Source: Pelomyxa schiedti
Lineage: Eukaryota; Evosea; Pelobiontida; Pelomyxidae
DNA length: 32,961 nucleotides
Assembly (NCBI GenBank): GCA_020536535.1
Contig: JAHLWZ010000987.1
Location: forward strand, 1 to 32,961
Direction of reading: 5' to 3'
Positions 1-8,767 of this stretch are shown here, piece after piece. A program made the translations under genes and the position numbers. Below the pieces are notes generated by a model that worked only from the letters and a program-made list of their open reading frames with translations, was not told the origin of the DNA and ran no database searches. Each line of letters opens with the position of its first letter. The first letter of the stretch is position 1.

Positions 1-131
1 ATTCTACCGGGAAACTCGACATGGCCCTTTTAGTTGTACCGATTATGTTCTTCCTGGCCTGTGTGATATGGATTGTAGCATGGCTTGTGGTGAAACAATC
101 CACAGCTGGGGAGGTAGCACCACAGTCTTAG
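1..131 (+). CDS. 3' end of a membrane-protein gene (partial)
   Basis: Frame 3 is open from the left edge to TAG at 129-131 and encodes the last 42 residues of a protein that begins outside the window. The visible part is one hydrophobic helix (around LLVVPIMFFLACVIWIVAW) followed by a short polar tail ending in EVAPQS. This looks like the final transmembrane segment of an integral membrane protein with a short tail on one side. There is not enough sequence to name a family. The segment may be a complete last exon or the end of a longer one. No polyadenylation signal is obvious just downstream. Confidence 0.55.
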   Translation, partial: STGKLDMALLVVPIMFFLACVIWIVAWLVVKQSTAGEVAPQS

Positions 132-402
132 GAGACCCACCATTGCCCTCCGAGGGATCAGTTTCCCCCGAGGTGGAATTGGATTCGAACACCTGTGGCG
201 AGGTGTAGGCACTCCCCACAACACCCTTTAAAATTTACATCACCCAGCAGGCGGCGCGACCAATTTTCGTGGAGCAAAGGTGCACACACACCAAAAGGGA
301 AACAAAATCCCACAATTCCGCTCTCTGTTGTGGGGGTGTCGTGCGAGGGTGCCGAGAAGAAAACAAATCACCAAGAAAAAAATGGCCATTTCTTTCTTCA
401 GT

Positions 403-483
403 CTTTTGGACCTTTCGGGGTCGTCGTCTTTTGGACCCTTCCGGGTCGTCGTCTTTTGGACCTTTCGGGGTCGTCGTCTTTTG
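403..483. repeat. 25-base tandem repeat, three copies plus a fragment
   Basis: Copies lie at 403-427, 428-452 and 453-477, followed by six bases of a fourth. Copies 1 and 3 are identical; copy 2 differs at two positions. The unit contains TCGTCGT and CTTTTGGACC. All frames through it are open, which is a by-product of the unit composition and not evidence of coding. Confidence 0.85.
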
Positions 484-935
484 TGCCGGCGCTGTAGAAC
501 TATGCACACTGGCACTTTTTTTTAAAAAAAAAAAAAAAAGGGGATTAATGTCTATGTAATGTGAGTTTTGAAGCAACAAAAAAGAAAAACTCACGGAGAG
601 GGTGGTGCGGACAGCTACGTCACTTGCGGTGGGAAGGAACGGTGTGTCGTGTCACTCGCGTGTTGTGCGGGCGAGAAGATCGCAATCAATACAACCAACT
701 GCGAATTTAAGGAACTAGTTAGACTGTTGCCAGGCTGTTGCGTTCATCTCTGTCCCGACTGCCGGCTGATCTATGCTTTGTATCTGGGAGCATGATTCTT
801 CTAGGATTGGAATTTCCCATTACGGGAGCAACAGGGTGTGTAATTCCCAAGCTCCTCCCTCCCTCTCAGCCAAACTGAGTTTGAGGTATCTATTGCTTCC
901 TTCCTTCCTTGTGATTTTCTGTTGTTTCTTATGAC

Positions 936-1041
936 ATGACAAGATTAGGATGTTTTTAATTAAACACCACTAGTGTGCCCTCTCCTAAGAGCTGAATTCG
1001 AGGTAACTAGTAATCCTCATTTCTAATGACAAGATTAGGAT
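936..1041 (+). repeat. 16-base direct repeat, 90 bases apart
   Basis: The word ATGACAAGATTAGGAT occurs exactly at 936-951 and 1026-1041. Flanking sequence differs. It could be the remnant of a small duplication or insertion; nothing else supports a mobile element. Confidence 0.6.
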
Positions 1042-1222
1042 TTGCACCGTGTCAATAAAGCCTACCTATTCTCATTGGACTGTGACGTGATAAGTTCTCA
1101 CTGTTCTTCCGGCTTTAGTTCATTGAAAAATAATTCGGTTTTTTCAGTTAAAAGGAAACAAAAAAGTGGCCAATTATTTATTTTATTATGCAACTACTCA
1201 AAATATTCTAGAGAAACGACAT

Positions 1223-2819
1223 TCATGGTGACTGGTGGTGAGTGGATTCATGGAATTCTGCTGGCCCATCGTTGTTGGTGACTGCTGTAGTAGTAGTGGG
1301 GGTGGAGCTTGTAGTTACAGAAGCAGAGGCAGCAAACTGTAATTATTTGGTTGTGTTGTTCATCATTGTCACCCTGATCGTGGAACCAGCCTTGAGATCC
1401 CTGGAAAGCAACATGTTTCCTATTGGCATCCCAATGTGTTCATCTAGCAAAGTCTCAACTTGGCAAGCTGACCCGTAGGCCAGGTCGGCAACAAACAGCT
1501 TGTCATCATCACCTATAATAAGAGTGACTCCATTCGCGCCTTTGACTCTCTTGGCCAGCCTGACAGGCATCAGTTCAACTATGCCAACGAAGTTCTGGCG
1601 TGTCAGGGGCTGGAAAATAACTAGTTGCGTAAGCCCATTGAGGAACTCTAAAAATAAAAGTCAATCAGTGCCACGGCACATACAGTCATTATATTTTTCT
1701 TAGATTAGATATGATCGGGTGCGATATGGGATATCTTTTTTTTACCTGGGCGGAACTTTGTGCGTACTAATTCAATGACTGAGTTAGAAACTTCCGGTGT
1801 CAGAGCAGCAGTTCCGGCGTCGTCTGGTGGAATGCTTTTCAACACAATATCAGATCCAATGTTTGATGTCAACAATACAATGGTGTGAGAGAAATCCACA
1901 GTTGTGCCCCAGGCTTCTGTCAGGCGGCCGTAATCCAGAACTGTTTGTTTTTGGGTTCCAAGTTAGTGTTGGACTGCAAACACAAAATAATTTCACGCAC
2001 TCTTGAAGAGAGGGAAGAACAAAAGGGATGATACTACCTTGAAGTAGGAGGTCACACAATTCTGGGTCAGCTTTCTCGATTTCGTCAAAAAGCACGACAC
2101 TGTGCGGCTTACGAAGCACTGGTCCAGTGAGCTGGCCACCTTGGTCATATCCCACGTAGCCTGGAGGGGATCCAATCAAACGTGCCACGGTATTCTTCTC
2201 CTTGTACTAGCAGATACAAAATGTGAGAATGTGAGTTAGGAGTTATAGTGTGCAATAGTGGGGAGCAACGCGCACACCTCGGAGCAGTCAAGGCGAATCA
2301 TATGACTTTCATCATCAAAAAGCTCTATTGCAAGGGCCCTGGCCACTTCAGTCTTGCCCACTCCAGAAGGACCCAGAAACTGATATTGTATAAGCAAGAT
2401 GAGTGAAAAAAAAGGGGGATGAATTATTATATTAGTAGTATGGGGGAACAAACAGTTACCATAAAGGAAAGGGGCTTATTTGTGGTTCCACTGGTCATGA
2501 TTGATCTTGCAACTGTGTTGACTGCCTTGTCTTGGCCAATGACCCTTCTGTGCAACTTCTCTGGCAGTTGCAGCAACACATCCCTTTCGTTTGTGTTTAG
2601 CTTGGTTGGAGTTATTCCAAATTCCAAAGCCATCATTGTACTATAGGTCTTAATATTGGAAATGGGGAATGTACTTGAATAAACGGGAATTATCCTTATT
2701 GGACAAAGCTTGTTTAAAGGGGGCCTATTCACTTTCTGCTCATTGAGGGATAACCCTTCGATATAGTTGACCTGCTTTTTTGTTTGGAATAAGTAAAACC
2801 GAATGTGAATTGTGCCCAT
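1223..2819 (-). CDS. Single-ring Hsp100/ClpB-type AAA+ protein (D2 domain only)
   Basis: Six exons read on the minus strand: 2819-2460, 2379-2278, 2206-2038, 1940-1746, 1647-1373, 1336-1223. All phases close (404 residues from the ATG at 2819; 343 from the ATG at 2636). The protein matches the second AAA+ module of ClpB/Hsp104 from its first helix ([12 protein letters not shown]) to the C-terminal subdomain. Walker A (GPSGVGKT), pore loop ([11 protein letters not shown]), Walker B ([11 protein letters not shown]) and sensor 1 (LLTSNIGS) are present. The N-domain, first AAA+ ring and middle domain of ClpB are absent; the next gene starts upstream. Two key residues differ: the arginine finger of the FLNR motif is glycine (EFLNGL), and the sensor-2 GARPLKR motif is gone. 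ATP binding looks preserved and hydrolysis doubtful. The tail is Thr/Ser-rich. The last intron (1372-1337) is inferred; without it the protein ends at TAA 1343-1345. Confidence 0.8.
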
Positions 2820-3243
2820 TCGATGGTTGTTGTATTGAGGCGGAGTTGTGCACCGCAGTTCGTCGTACTGGGTTTTTTTCTTTTGAGACGGGGCACTTCA
2901 CACGGAAGTGCCCTCTGTCAAAAATAAGTGGGATTGTGATATGCCTGCCTCCAAGTGTGCTTGAGAGGCATTTCAAAAATAGGTGCGGAAAAGCGGGATT
3001 AGAGCACAGCGTTAGCCTCTAGGACCCCCTTTAAAAGAGTTTCCCCAAGATCGCCGTGACAGACTTGTTCCCACACCAGAGCATTCACTCCCTTAGGTAG
3101 GTATTTAGTTTTCCTAACAACCACCGGTTCGAACTTGACCGGCTTCCCCCCACTCCAATTACGGGACACCCACAACGACCGTTGTTTTGAGAAATGTTTT
3201 CTTCACTCACTCCTGGTGCGGCACATTCTGAAAAAGTCAGTCA
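2820..3243. other. Intergenic region with hairpins
   Basis: No coding potential was recognised between the 5' end of the AAA+ gene and the stop of the RCC1/F-box/ARF gene (both on the minus strand). It should hold the AAA+ promoter and the neighbour's 3' end. Two good inverted repeats occur: 2891-2899 with 2905-2913 (GGGCACTTC / GAAGTGCCC, 5-base loop), and 2946-2951 with 2965-2970 (TGCCTC / GAGGCA). A third, CCGGT...ACCGG, lies near 3125-3143. Confidence 0.5.
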
Positions 3244-4163
3244 TCAGACGCCATCGGTCATTTTGAATAGCCAGTCAAGGCCGTCAAGGACGCCATCACA
3301 AGTGATGGCACATGAGCCCCTAATTTGGTAGGGATGGCCAAATTGGGTGAGCAATCCAACTGAAAAGTACTCGGCGACTTCCTGTGGACTCATGCATGGT
3401 AATAGGTCCTGCTTGTTGGCTTTTTCGTTTTGGTTTTGTTAGATGGATTCAGTTAGTTTTTGGCAATCCTGGGGGGGAAGGGAAGAACCATAGAAGAGTA
3501 CAGGAAGACCGGAAAGCTCTGGAATGATCATCAACTGCAGGTAGGGGATTAGAAAGATGGTGAATAGAGTACATGGACAACCTTGTGGAACTCTGTCCTG
3601 GCTTCCTCTGCGCGATCAAGGTCACACGAGTCGACAACGAATATGATTCCAACTGCACCGTGATAGCCTTGTGGAAGTTAGAATTGTAGCTCGCCTTAAA
3701 AATTAACTACTCTGTTTCAAAAGTTGGCTGTATGTGATGCCTATAGATCATGAGTAAATTTCACCTGAACATAATGACATACAGGGCCAAATGTCCTGTG
3801 TAATGGTTAATGGCACGCGAGAATAGAAAAGAGCTCACCAAAGTAACAAAATGTAAATTCTTGAACTCCACTGTTTCAATATCTGATTATTTGTTTCATG
3901 CGTGTGTTCCAGTAAAAGGTTTTTCAAACTTACTGTACCCAAAGGAAGGTATGCTTGAGTAGCTCCCTGTATCATTCAACTTAATTTTATAAAGCATTGT
4001 GGTTTTTCCTAGAAATAAGATCATGAATGACAGTTAACTGGCAGGAGTACCTGCAGCATCTAACCCTAAAACTAGAACACGCCGCGGAATGGCATACCTG
4101 CTTATCCAATTGTGCACACCGAAAAAAATAGAAGAAAACAAAGAGTTATGTGGCTTGGAAGGT
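3244..4163 (-). other. ARF-family GTPase module of the fusion gene
   Basis: Exons 4163-4051, 4008-3934, 3882-3839, 3795-3783, 3740-3711, 3667-3582, 3534-3489, 3419-3244; all phases close. The module aligns without gaps to ARF/ARL proteins: P-loop GLDAAGKTT, switch I IPSFGYNIETVEF, GIIFVVDS, the NKQD guanine motif, and CAITCDG before the last helix. Switch II is the exception: the invariant DVGGQ is DIWPC, spanned by a 13-nt microexon, so the catalytic glutamine is missing. There is no N-terminal Met-Gly for myristoylation because the module follows the F-box directly. Nucleotide binding looks intact; hydrolysis is predicted to be impaired. Confidence 0.85.
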
Positions 4164-6126
4164 CTATAGATCTTGAGTGAATAAAATCCTTCCAAGGGAA
4201 ATCTTACGGGCTTCCTTCAGAAATGGCACATGAGGATAATCTTTTTGTTTCTTTGAGCAACGCTGCTAGATATCTCTTCTTCCAATTTCCATTGAATCCC
4301 CCCAATTTGATTTGAAGGTGGTCCTTGGAATAAGTGTAACATACAAAGAAAAGCTGAAATCAGTTACATTCATTAAAAATGCAGTAGTTCTTGACCAGGG
4401 ACGACTTTCATACAAAGTCTTCCAAATGTGGTCACTTGACGCAAAATGGTTCATTGTGCGGCACGTACAACAAAGTTTGCACAGACATGCAGCATCAAGT
4501 AGGGATAAAATGTGGCTAGGAAAAATTAGCAGCAACAAAAACAATTTCTTGAATACATCAGAACATTTGTATGTAGGGTTGCAAAAAGGCCTAACTCTTT
4601 CGAACGAGTTAATTTTGCACTTTACTTAAGAGAACACCTGTAGAAGTAGCAGGCGAGTTGTAGGGGGAGTAATATCTTACAACGCAAAAACTTCCAAATG
4701 AACAACAAGCAACATGGACAATGTCATTCTTCCCCTTAAGTGTGGCTATTTCTGTAGGTGTTGATCGATTGAGTGTATCTCCCAGGCCTGCAGACACTGA
4801 GATTTCGGAAAAAGGGAAATTGGAGGGACACACCAAGTTGCCCATGTTCATTTGATCCCCAACTATAAACTGAATTCTTTTTTGTGACAGCAATTGAATG
4901 TGAAGCAGTGCAACCAGCGGCAATTTGAGCAATACCATCAATTGCTACAAGGCATGGAATGTTACGATTTGCATTGTCTCCAAGACCAAGTTGGCCCTTG
5001 CTGTTTTCCCCAAATGAAAACAGCATTCCACACTCGTTTACTACAAGGGAGTGACTATCTCCACAGGCGATTTGTGTGACGGTACTTCCTTGAAAAAATG
5101 TAACACTTTCAGGAGAAACCTTGGAACACTACAGACAAGGTTACATTATTGTAGGGATTAAGTCATTTCACACGTAATCTCCATTTCCTATACTCGGTTA
5201 CACACTGAAGGAAACATGGAACATGTGGACGCACCAAGTTGACCTTGAAGGCCAAAACCCCAAGTGTACAGCGCACCTTCCGTGGAAAGTGCAAGGGTAT
5301 GTTTCGATCCCGCAGCTACTTTTTCAATTCTAATGTTGTGACTGAAACAACAGAGCCTAGGAACATTTGCTTGTGGCCTGTAAATTAGACCTGGGGGGAA
5401 GAGGAACTAAGTACACACCTGGAACACTCGCCAAGGGGTGCATCACATTGGTCATCAGTTACATTTCCTAATGAGAAAAGTGGCCCATATCTCGGTTCGG
5501 GTTGTATTAGTAAATGGTCCCCACCAGCAAAAATGTTACGGAAAACTACAGGCCCTTTGATATTCTATCAGTTCCATACTCTGGTATACAAAGAAGTACA
5601 TACGGATAAAAAAATTTTTAGGCAATCTGTTGCACCAGCTTGTACCGCTTGGAATAGAGGGCACTTCCAGGTCCCACACCCATATATGGTCATGAGTTCC
5701 AGAAATTGTCCACACAGTACTTCTTCCACAAGTTAACCTTTTGAGCCACAGTCAAAAATTTCGAATGGCCTCCCACAATCACATTGAAGCAGGGAGTCCT
5801 ACGTGCTGGCTCGATACGGGCCAAAAGGTAATTTCTGAGGAGCTGGAGCTTCACTCAGGCCCCACACCAAAATCTCCCCAGCAGCCAGCACGGCAACGTG
5901 CCTACCAACAAAATCATTCGTGTCATCAAAATTTTGAGCACAGTGCAAGAGGCTTTCGTTTTTTTGTTGTTGTTTTCTTGTGCCTTTGACCACAAGAGAC
6001 GTGGGTTATTCCACCCTCTAGTCCAGACAAACACGGCACCAACGTCGGCGTCGTTACGGCCTCCCCTAAAGCTACACCCTCACCAATTGGATGACCCCAG
6101 TAGAACACCTCCTCCACTACGGACAT
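3244..6126 (-). CDS. RCC1-repeat / F-box / ARF GTPase fusion protein
   Basis: One minus-strand gene carries three modules. From ATG 6126, RCC1-type half-blades recur with the xxGGDHxL / GQLG pattern (for example VSCGQRHVAVL, NIFAGGDHLL, KVAAGSKHTLAL, QIACGDSHSLVV, QIAAGCTASHSIAV). An F-box follows (4594-4208), then a full ARF GTPase (4163-3244). The RCC1 end (exon 4787-4681, phase 0) joins the F-box exon 4594-4557 through an 86-nt GT-AG intron. The F-box joins ARF through a 44-nt intron (4207-4164), with phases matching throughout. No in-frame ATG or room for a promoter separates the modules. By family knowledge, F-boxes recruit substrates to SCF ligases and RCC1 propellers bind partners or act as exchange factors. 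I infer an ubiquitin-ligase adaptor carrying its own GTPase module. Near 5730-5755 the RCC1 frame breaks by +1 with no intron that repairs it. RCC1-to-F-box continuity is less certain than F-box-to-ARF. Confidence 0.72.
4208..4594 (-). other. F-box module of the fusion gene
   Basis: Exons 4594-4557, 4515-4368 and 4323-4208, with 41- and 44-nt introns. The translation shows the F-box pattern: TNVLIHILSLLD, then CLCKLCCTCRTMN, then SDHIWKTLYE, followed by a post-F-box segment with NWKKRYLAALL. This matches the spacing of a typical F-box of about 45 residues. The usual LP at the start is replaced by TLHT. Confidence in the domain is good because three exons joined by phase-correct splicing reproduce it. 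Confidence 0.78.
5902..5983 (-). other. GC-AG intron flanked by a GGCAC direct repeat
   Basis: First intron of the fusion gene. Removing 5983-5902 joins VSCGQR to HVAVLAAGE in phase and restores an RCC1 half-blade. The donor is AAAG|GCACAA rather than GT, and the pentamer GGCAC straddles both boundaries, so splicing at any position within it gives the same mRNA. Confidence 0.55.
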
Positions 6127-6295
6127 GAATCAAATCAACAAAATTTTTTCCTTTCGCCGTTCAAACGCTTCGACGGCCAACGAAGCGACCACGTAGGCTT
6201 GCTCATTTTACGTCGTGGGTTAGTCAACGAGCTCCGTATGCCGCCACGTATTGAACACGCGTTGCCGTCCCTCATCAGTACTACTGTGCGTAAGT
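6127..6295. promoter_or_regulatory. Divergent promoter of the fusion gene and the dehydrogenase
   Basis: Only 169 bases separate the two start codons, which point away from each other, so both promoters and 5' leaders must lie here. No TATA box is evident. The dehydrogenase side contains GTAAGTATG immediately at its proposed start. Confidence 0.5.
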
Positions 6296-8011
6296 ATGAT
6301 GCAGTCGCTTGTGGAGAGAGTGCTTGGGGCGCCCGAGTGCGTGGCGACGTCGACGCCGACCAAGCCCACGCTGACGGGGGAGCGCATGCGGTGCGTGCAG
6401 TGGTGGGCGCCCGGCGACGTCAGGGTGGCCGACGACAGCCGCCCGGGGATGGCCGACCCGAGAGACGCGGTGGTGCGGGTGTCGGTCGCGGCCATCTGCG
6501 GCTCGGACCTCCACCTGTACCATAATGAGCTCAGGGCAATGCAGCGCGGCGATATTCTGGGCCACGAGTTTGTTGGGGTGTGTGCAGTGCGTCGTTCCTC
6601 GTGATGTGTTTTGTGAGTTGGGGATTCGGCTTTGTTGTTGTTGTGTAAAACAAGAGGGTTGGATAGAACGAATAACCTGTTTAACTTCTTATTTTGTGAT
6701 GTGTAACTCTGTTGTCAGGTTGTGGAGGAAGTTGGGCCAGAAGTGCAAAATGTCAGAAAAGGGATGAGGGTTGCTGTGAGCGCAATTATTGCTGATGGAA
6801 CCTGTGACTACTGCAAAATGGGCATGTTCAGCTGCTGTGACACTACAAATTCCAGTGGCCTGATGGAGAAAGCAAGTCAACTAATTCATTGACAATTCTT
6901 CTAAGTTTGTTTTAGCTGTTTGGACATAGGACTGCTGGTCTCTTTGGCTATTCAAACTTGACAGGTTTGTCCTATATTTCACCTATTTTATCCAACGCAG
7001 CATTCACAGGAGCTTACCCTGGTGGCCAGGCACAGTTTGTTAGGTTTTGAGGAACTATTACCAGTAGAGGTGGTTTTTTTTTTTAATCCCAACCAGAGTT
7101 CCCTATGCTGATGTGAACTGCCTGGCTCTGCCCCCAGAGATAGAAGATGACATGGCCATATTTCTTTGTGATTCTCTGTGCACTGCTTGGCATGCAAATG
7201 ATATAGCACATGTTGGATCGGTGTTCCACAAAAATGTTGCAATATGGGGTGCGGGCCCAATTGGTTTATTAGCTACTGCTTGTGCTAAGGTATTCTCTTT
7301 ACCACGATTTTTCATCGAAATTTGACTTCAAAAAGAATAGAGGAGCAGAAAAAGTCATTGTTATCGACAGTGTCCCTCACCGATTAGAGCTGGCTCGGTC
7401 ACTTGGTGCTGATGGTATATTTCCCAATCATTTGTGCGGAGTTGACTTTTCCCACAGATGTTATCAATTTCAGAGAAGAAGATGTACTTGGTGCCATAAA
7501 AAGATTCTTCCCAGGTGGTCCTGATGTGTGCCTTGAATGTGTTGGATTCAGATACACGAAATCGTTGCTTCACAAAGTGGAGAAAACCTTGATGATGGAG
7601 ACTGATAGCATAGACACAGGCACGATGTTCTCGAATTTAACCTGTCTAATGAATTTATCAGTATCGGAAATAGTGAAAGCTGTTCGCAAAGGGGGGACAA
7701 TCAGCCTCATAGGGGATTTTCTTGGCTACACCAATCATTTCCCAAGTACCGTATTCTCTTTTCTTGGGTTTTTTCTCCCTAACACGAACCTAGTTGGAGC
7801 ATTAATGGAAAAGTCTATCACAGTTGTTGGCGGACAAGTTCATGTTCAAAAGTACTGGAAGCTTCTATTAGACAAAATTCTCAAAGCGGAACTCAACCCA
7901 ATGGCCATTGTGACACACAAACTTCCCCTTGACAAGGCACCTGACGCCTATGCCATGTTCGATAGCAAGACTGATGATGTTGTCAAAGTACTGCTTCTAC
8001 CTTGGCAATAG
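6296..8011 (+). CDS. Zinc-dependent alcohol/formaldehyde dehydrogenase (MDR family)
   Basis: Eight exons: 6296-6577, 6719-6871, 6916-6964, 7010-7043, 7097-7289, 7336-7414, 7458-7745, 7794-8011. Phases close and give 431 residues. The protein is a medium-chain dehydrogenase closest in pattern to glutathione-independent formaldehyde dehydrogenases. The catalytic-zinc motif is AAICGSDLHLYHN with LGHEFVGV; the structural-zinc lobe is CDYCKMGMFSCCDTTN; the NAD-binding turn is GAGPIGLLA; then VIDSVPHRLELA and a C-terminal TMFSNLTC/NPMAIVTHKLPL region. It should oxidise small alcohols or aldehydes with NAD in the cytosol. The first ~28 residues are not family-like, so the start is uncertain. Intron 2 (6872-6915) has a GC donor (AAA|GCAAGT). 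The last intron (7746-7793) is 48 nt with no stop, so retention would be silent in frame. AATAAA occurs at 8047-8052. Confidence 0.9.
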
Positions 8012-8361
8012 TATCCCAAAGGAATACACCCTAGAACACCCGAATCAATAAAACCCCTGAGTTCAAAAAAAACCAAAAGATTTTCAAAAACACATGTTTC
8101 TACGAAACCCAGAAAGATGCGATGAGGAGCGGGGTGATAAGGACGCCGACCCCTCAATTGTGGGAATGAGTTCTTTGCTTGCACAGGCTCGTCGAAAACC
8201 GAGAGTCTGCAGAAGCAACTATGATAGGTACGAAAACCCACCACACTCCGCGTTTGTAATGACTGAGTCAATTGGCGAGTCCCTTTCAATTGGAAGGGAA
8301 AGGAGCTCCTTCAGTCGACGATCGCACTTCCAGAATCACTAAAACAAAGAGTTGCCCCAAT

Positions 8362-8767
8362 GGCTTCGATTGTGTTATTATAGAACTACCATGGAAGCAT
8401 AAAAGTGCCCAATGTTTACCACACCCTATCTGATGAACTCTCGGCACTGCCCGTAGCCGTTCTGCTCAAACCACACTCTCGTGTGGCAGTGTGGGTAACA
8501 AATGACCCCAGGCTCTTGGTGTTCACTGCCCAAACTCTTTTTTCCCGTGACATCGCCCCGCGCGGCGTTCCAACCTGCACGAAGTGCTCCTCCAACCTCC
8601 CGTCTACCTACTACAACACCAATGAGGCGGTGTTGGACAGAACTACCAGGGCGACAGCTCCACGACTGAACAACAACCCCGGTTCTGTGAGTTATTTGCA
8701 AGGCATTTGGAGAACTTTCACTAGTTGGGGAAATCAAGTTCTCTTGTTCCGCACGAGAGCCTGTTGA
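8362..8767 (+). pseudogene. Decayed METTL4-like MT-A70 adenine methyltransferase
   Basis: Three blocks of an MT-A70 methyltransferase of METTL4 type are visible in order: FDCVIIELPWKHKSA (the DPPW motif region, here ELPW), then YHTLSDELSALPVAVLL with VAVWVTND, then CELFARHLENF and TSWGNQVL. They lie in different frames. One base (8410) must be skipped between blocks 1 and 2. Block 3 begins in another frame and needs a second +1 step at about 8719, where the frame otherwise stops. The stretch between WVTN and ELFAR is only about 66 codons, against roughly 125 in the family, and lacks the WHWVK segment. No intron placement repairs this. I read it as a degenerate copy; sequencing indels alone would not explain the missing middle. 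Confidence 0.6.

Larger units (their letters stand above)
132..1222. other. Non-coding region between two converging genes
   Basis: About 1.1 kb between the stop of the left-edge gene and the stop of the AAA+ gene on the other strand. It holds a 25-base tandem repeat (403-483), a T8/A16 homopolymer block near 516-539, a short CTTC-type run near 896-910 and a 16-base direct repeat (936-951 and 1026-1041). An open frame at 568-795 (+) would encode a Cys-rich 75-residue peptide, but nothing in it resembles a known family and no splice-supported extension was found. I treat the region as 3' flanks and spacer. Confidence 0.5.

Noticed and set aside
80-215. tRNA-like B-box (GTTCGAATCC on the minus strand near 180-190)
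   Set aside because: The T-stem does not pair, no A-box or anticodon stem sits at the right distance, and no cloverleaf can be drawn.
568-795. Cys-rich 75-residue open frame
   Set aside because: No family match, no splice-supported context, and repeat-rich surroundings; mentioned only within the non-coding entry.
3118-3150. Second tRNA-like word (GGTTCGAACTT)
   Set aside because: It is part of the short palindrome CCGGT...ACCGG; no acceptor or anticodon stems were found.
3741-3764. 24-nt intron in the ARF module
   Set aside because: A 42-nt intron starting GTATGT at 3782 gives an ungapped ARF alignment and fits the usual intron size.
5799-5817. 19-nt intron in the RCC1 region (GTATCG...GTAG)
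   Set aside because: It restores the frame (FGP-TPCFNV), but it would be far shorter than every other intron here; kept only as one possible explanation of a frame change, not annotated.
6091-6525. 144-codon plus-strand open frame
   Set aside because: It overlaps the start of the fusion gene and the first dehydrogenase exon in another frame; the dehydrogenase frame has clear family motifs.
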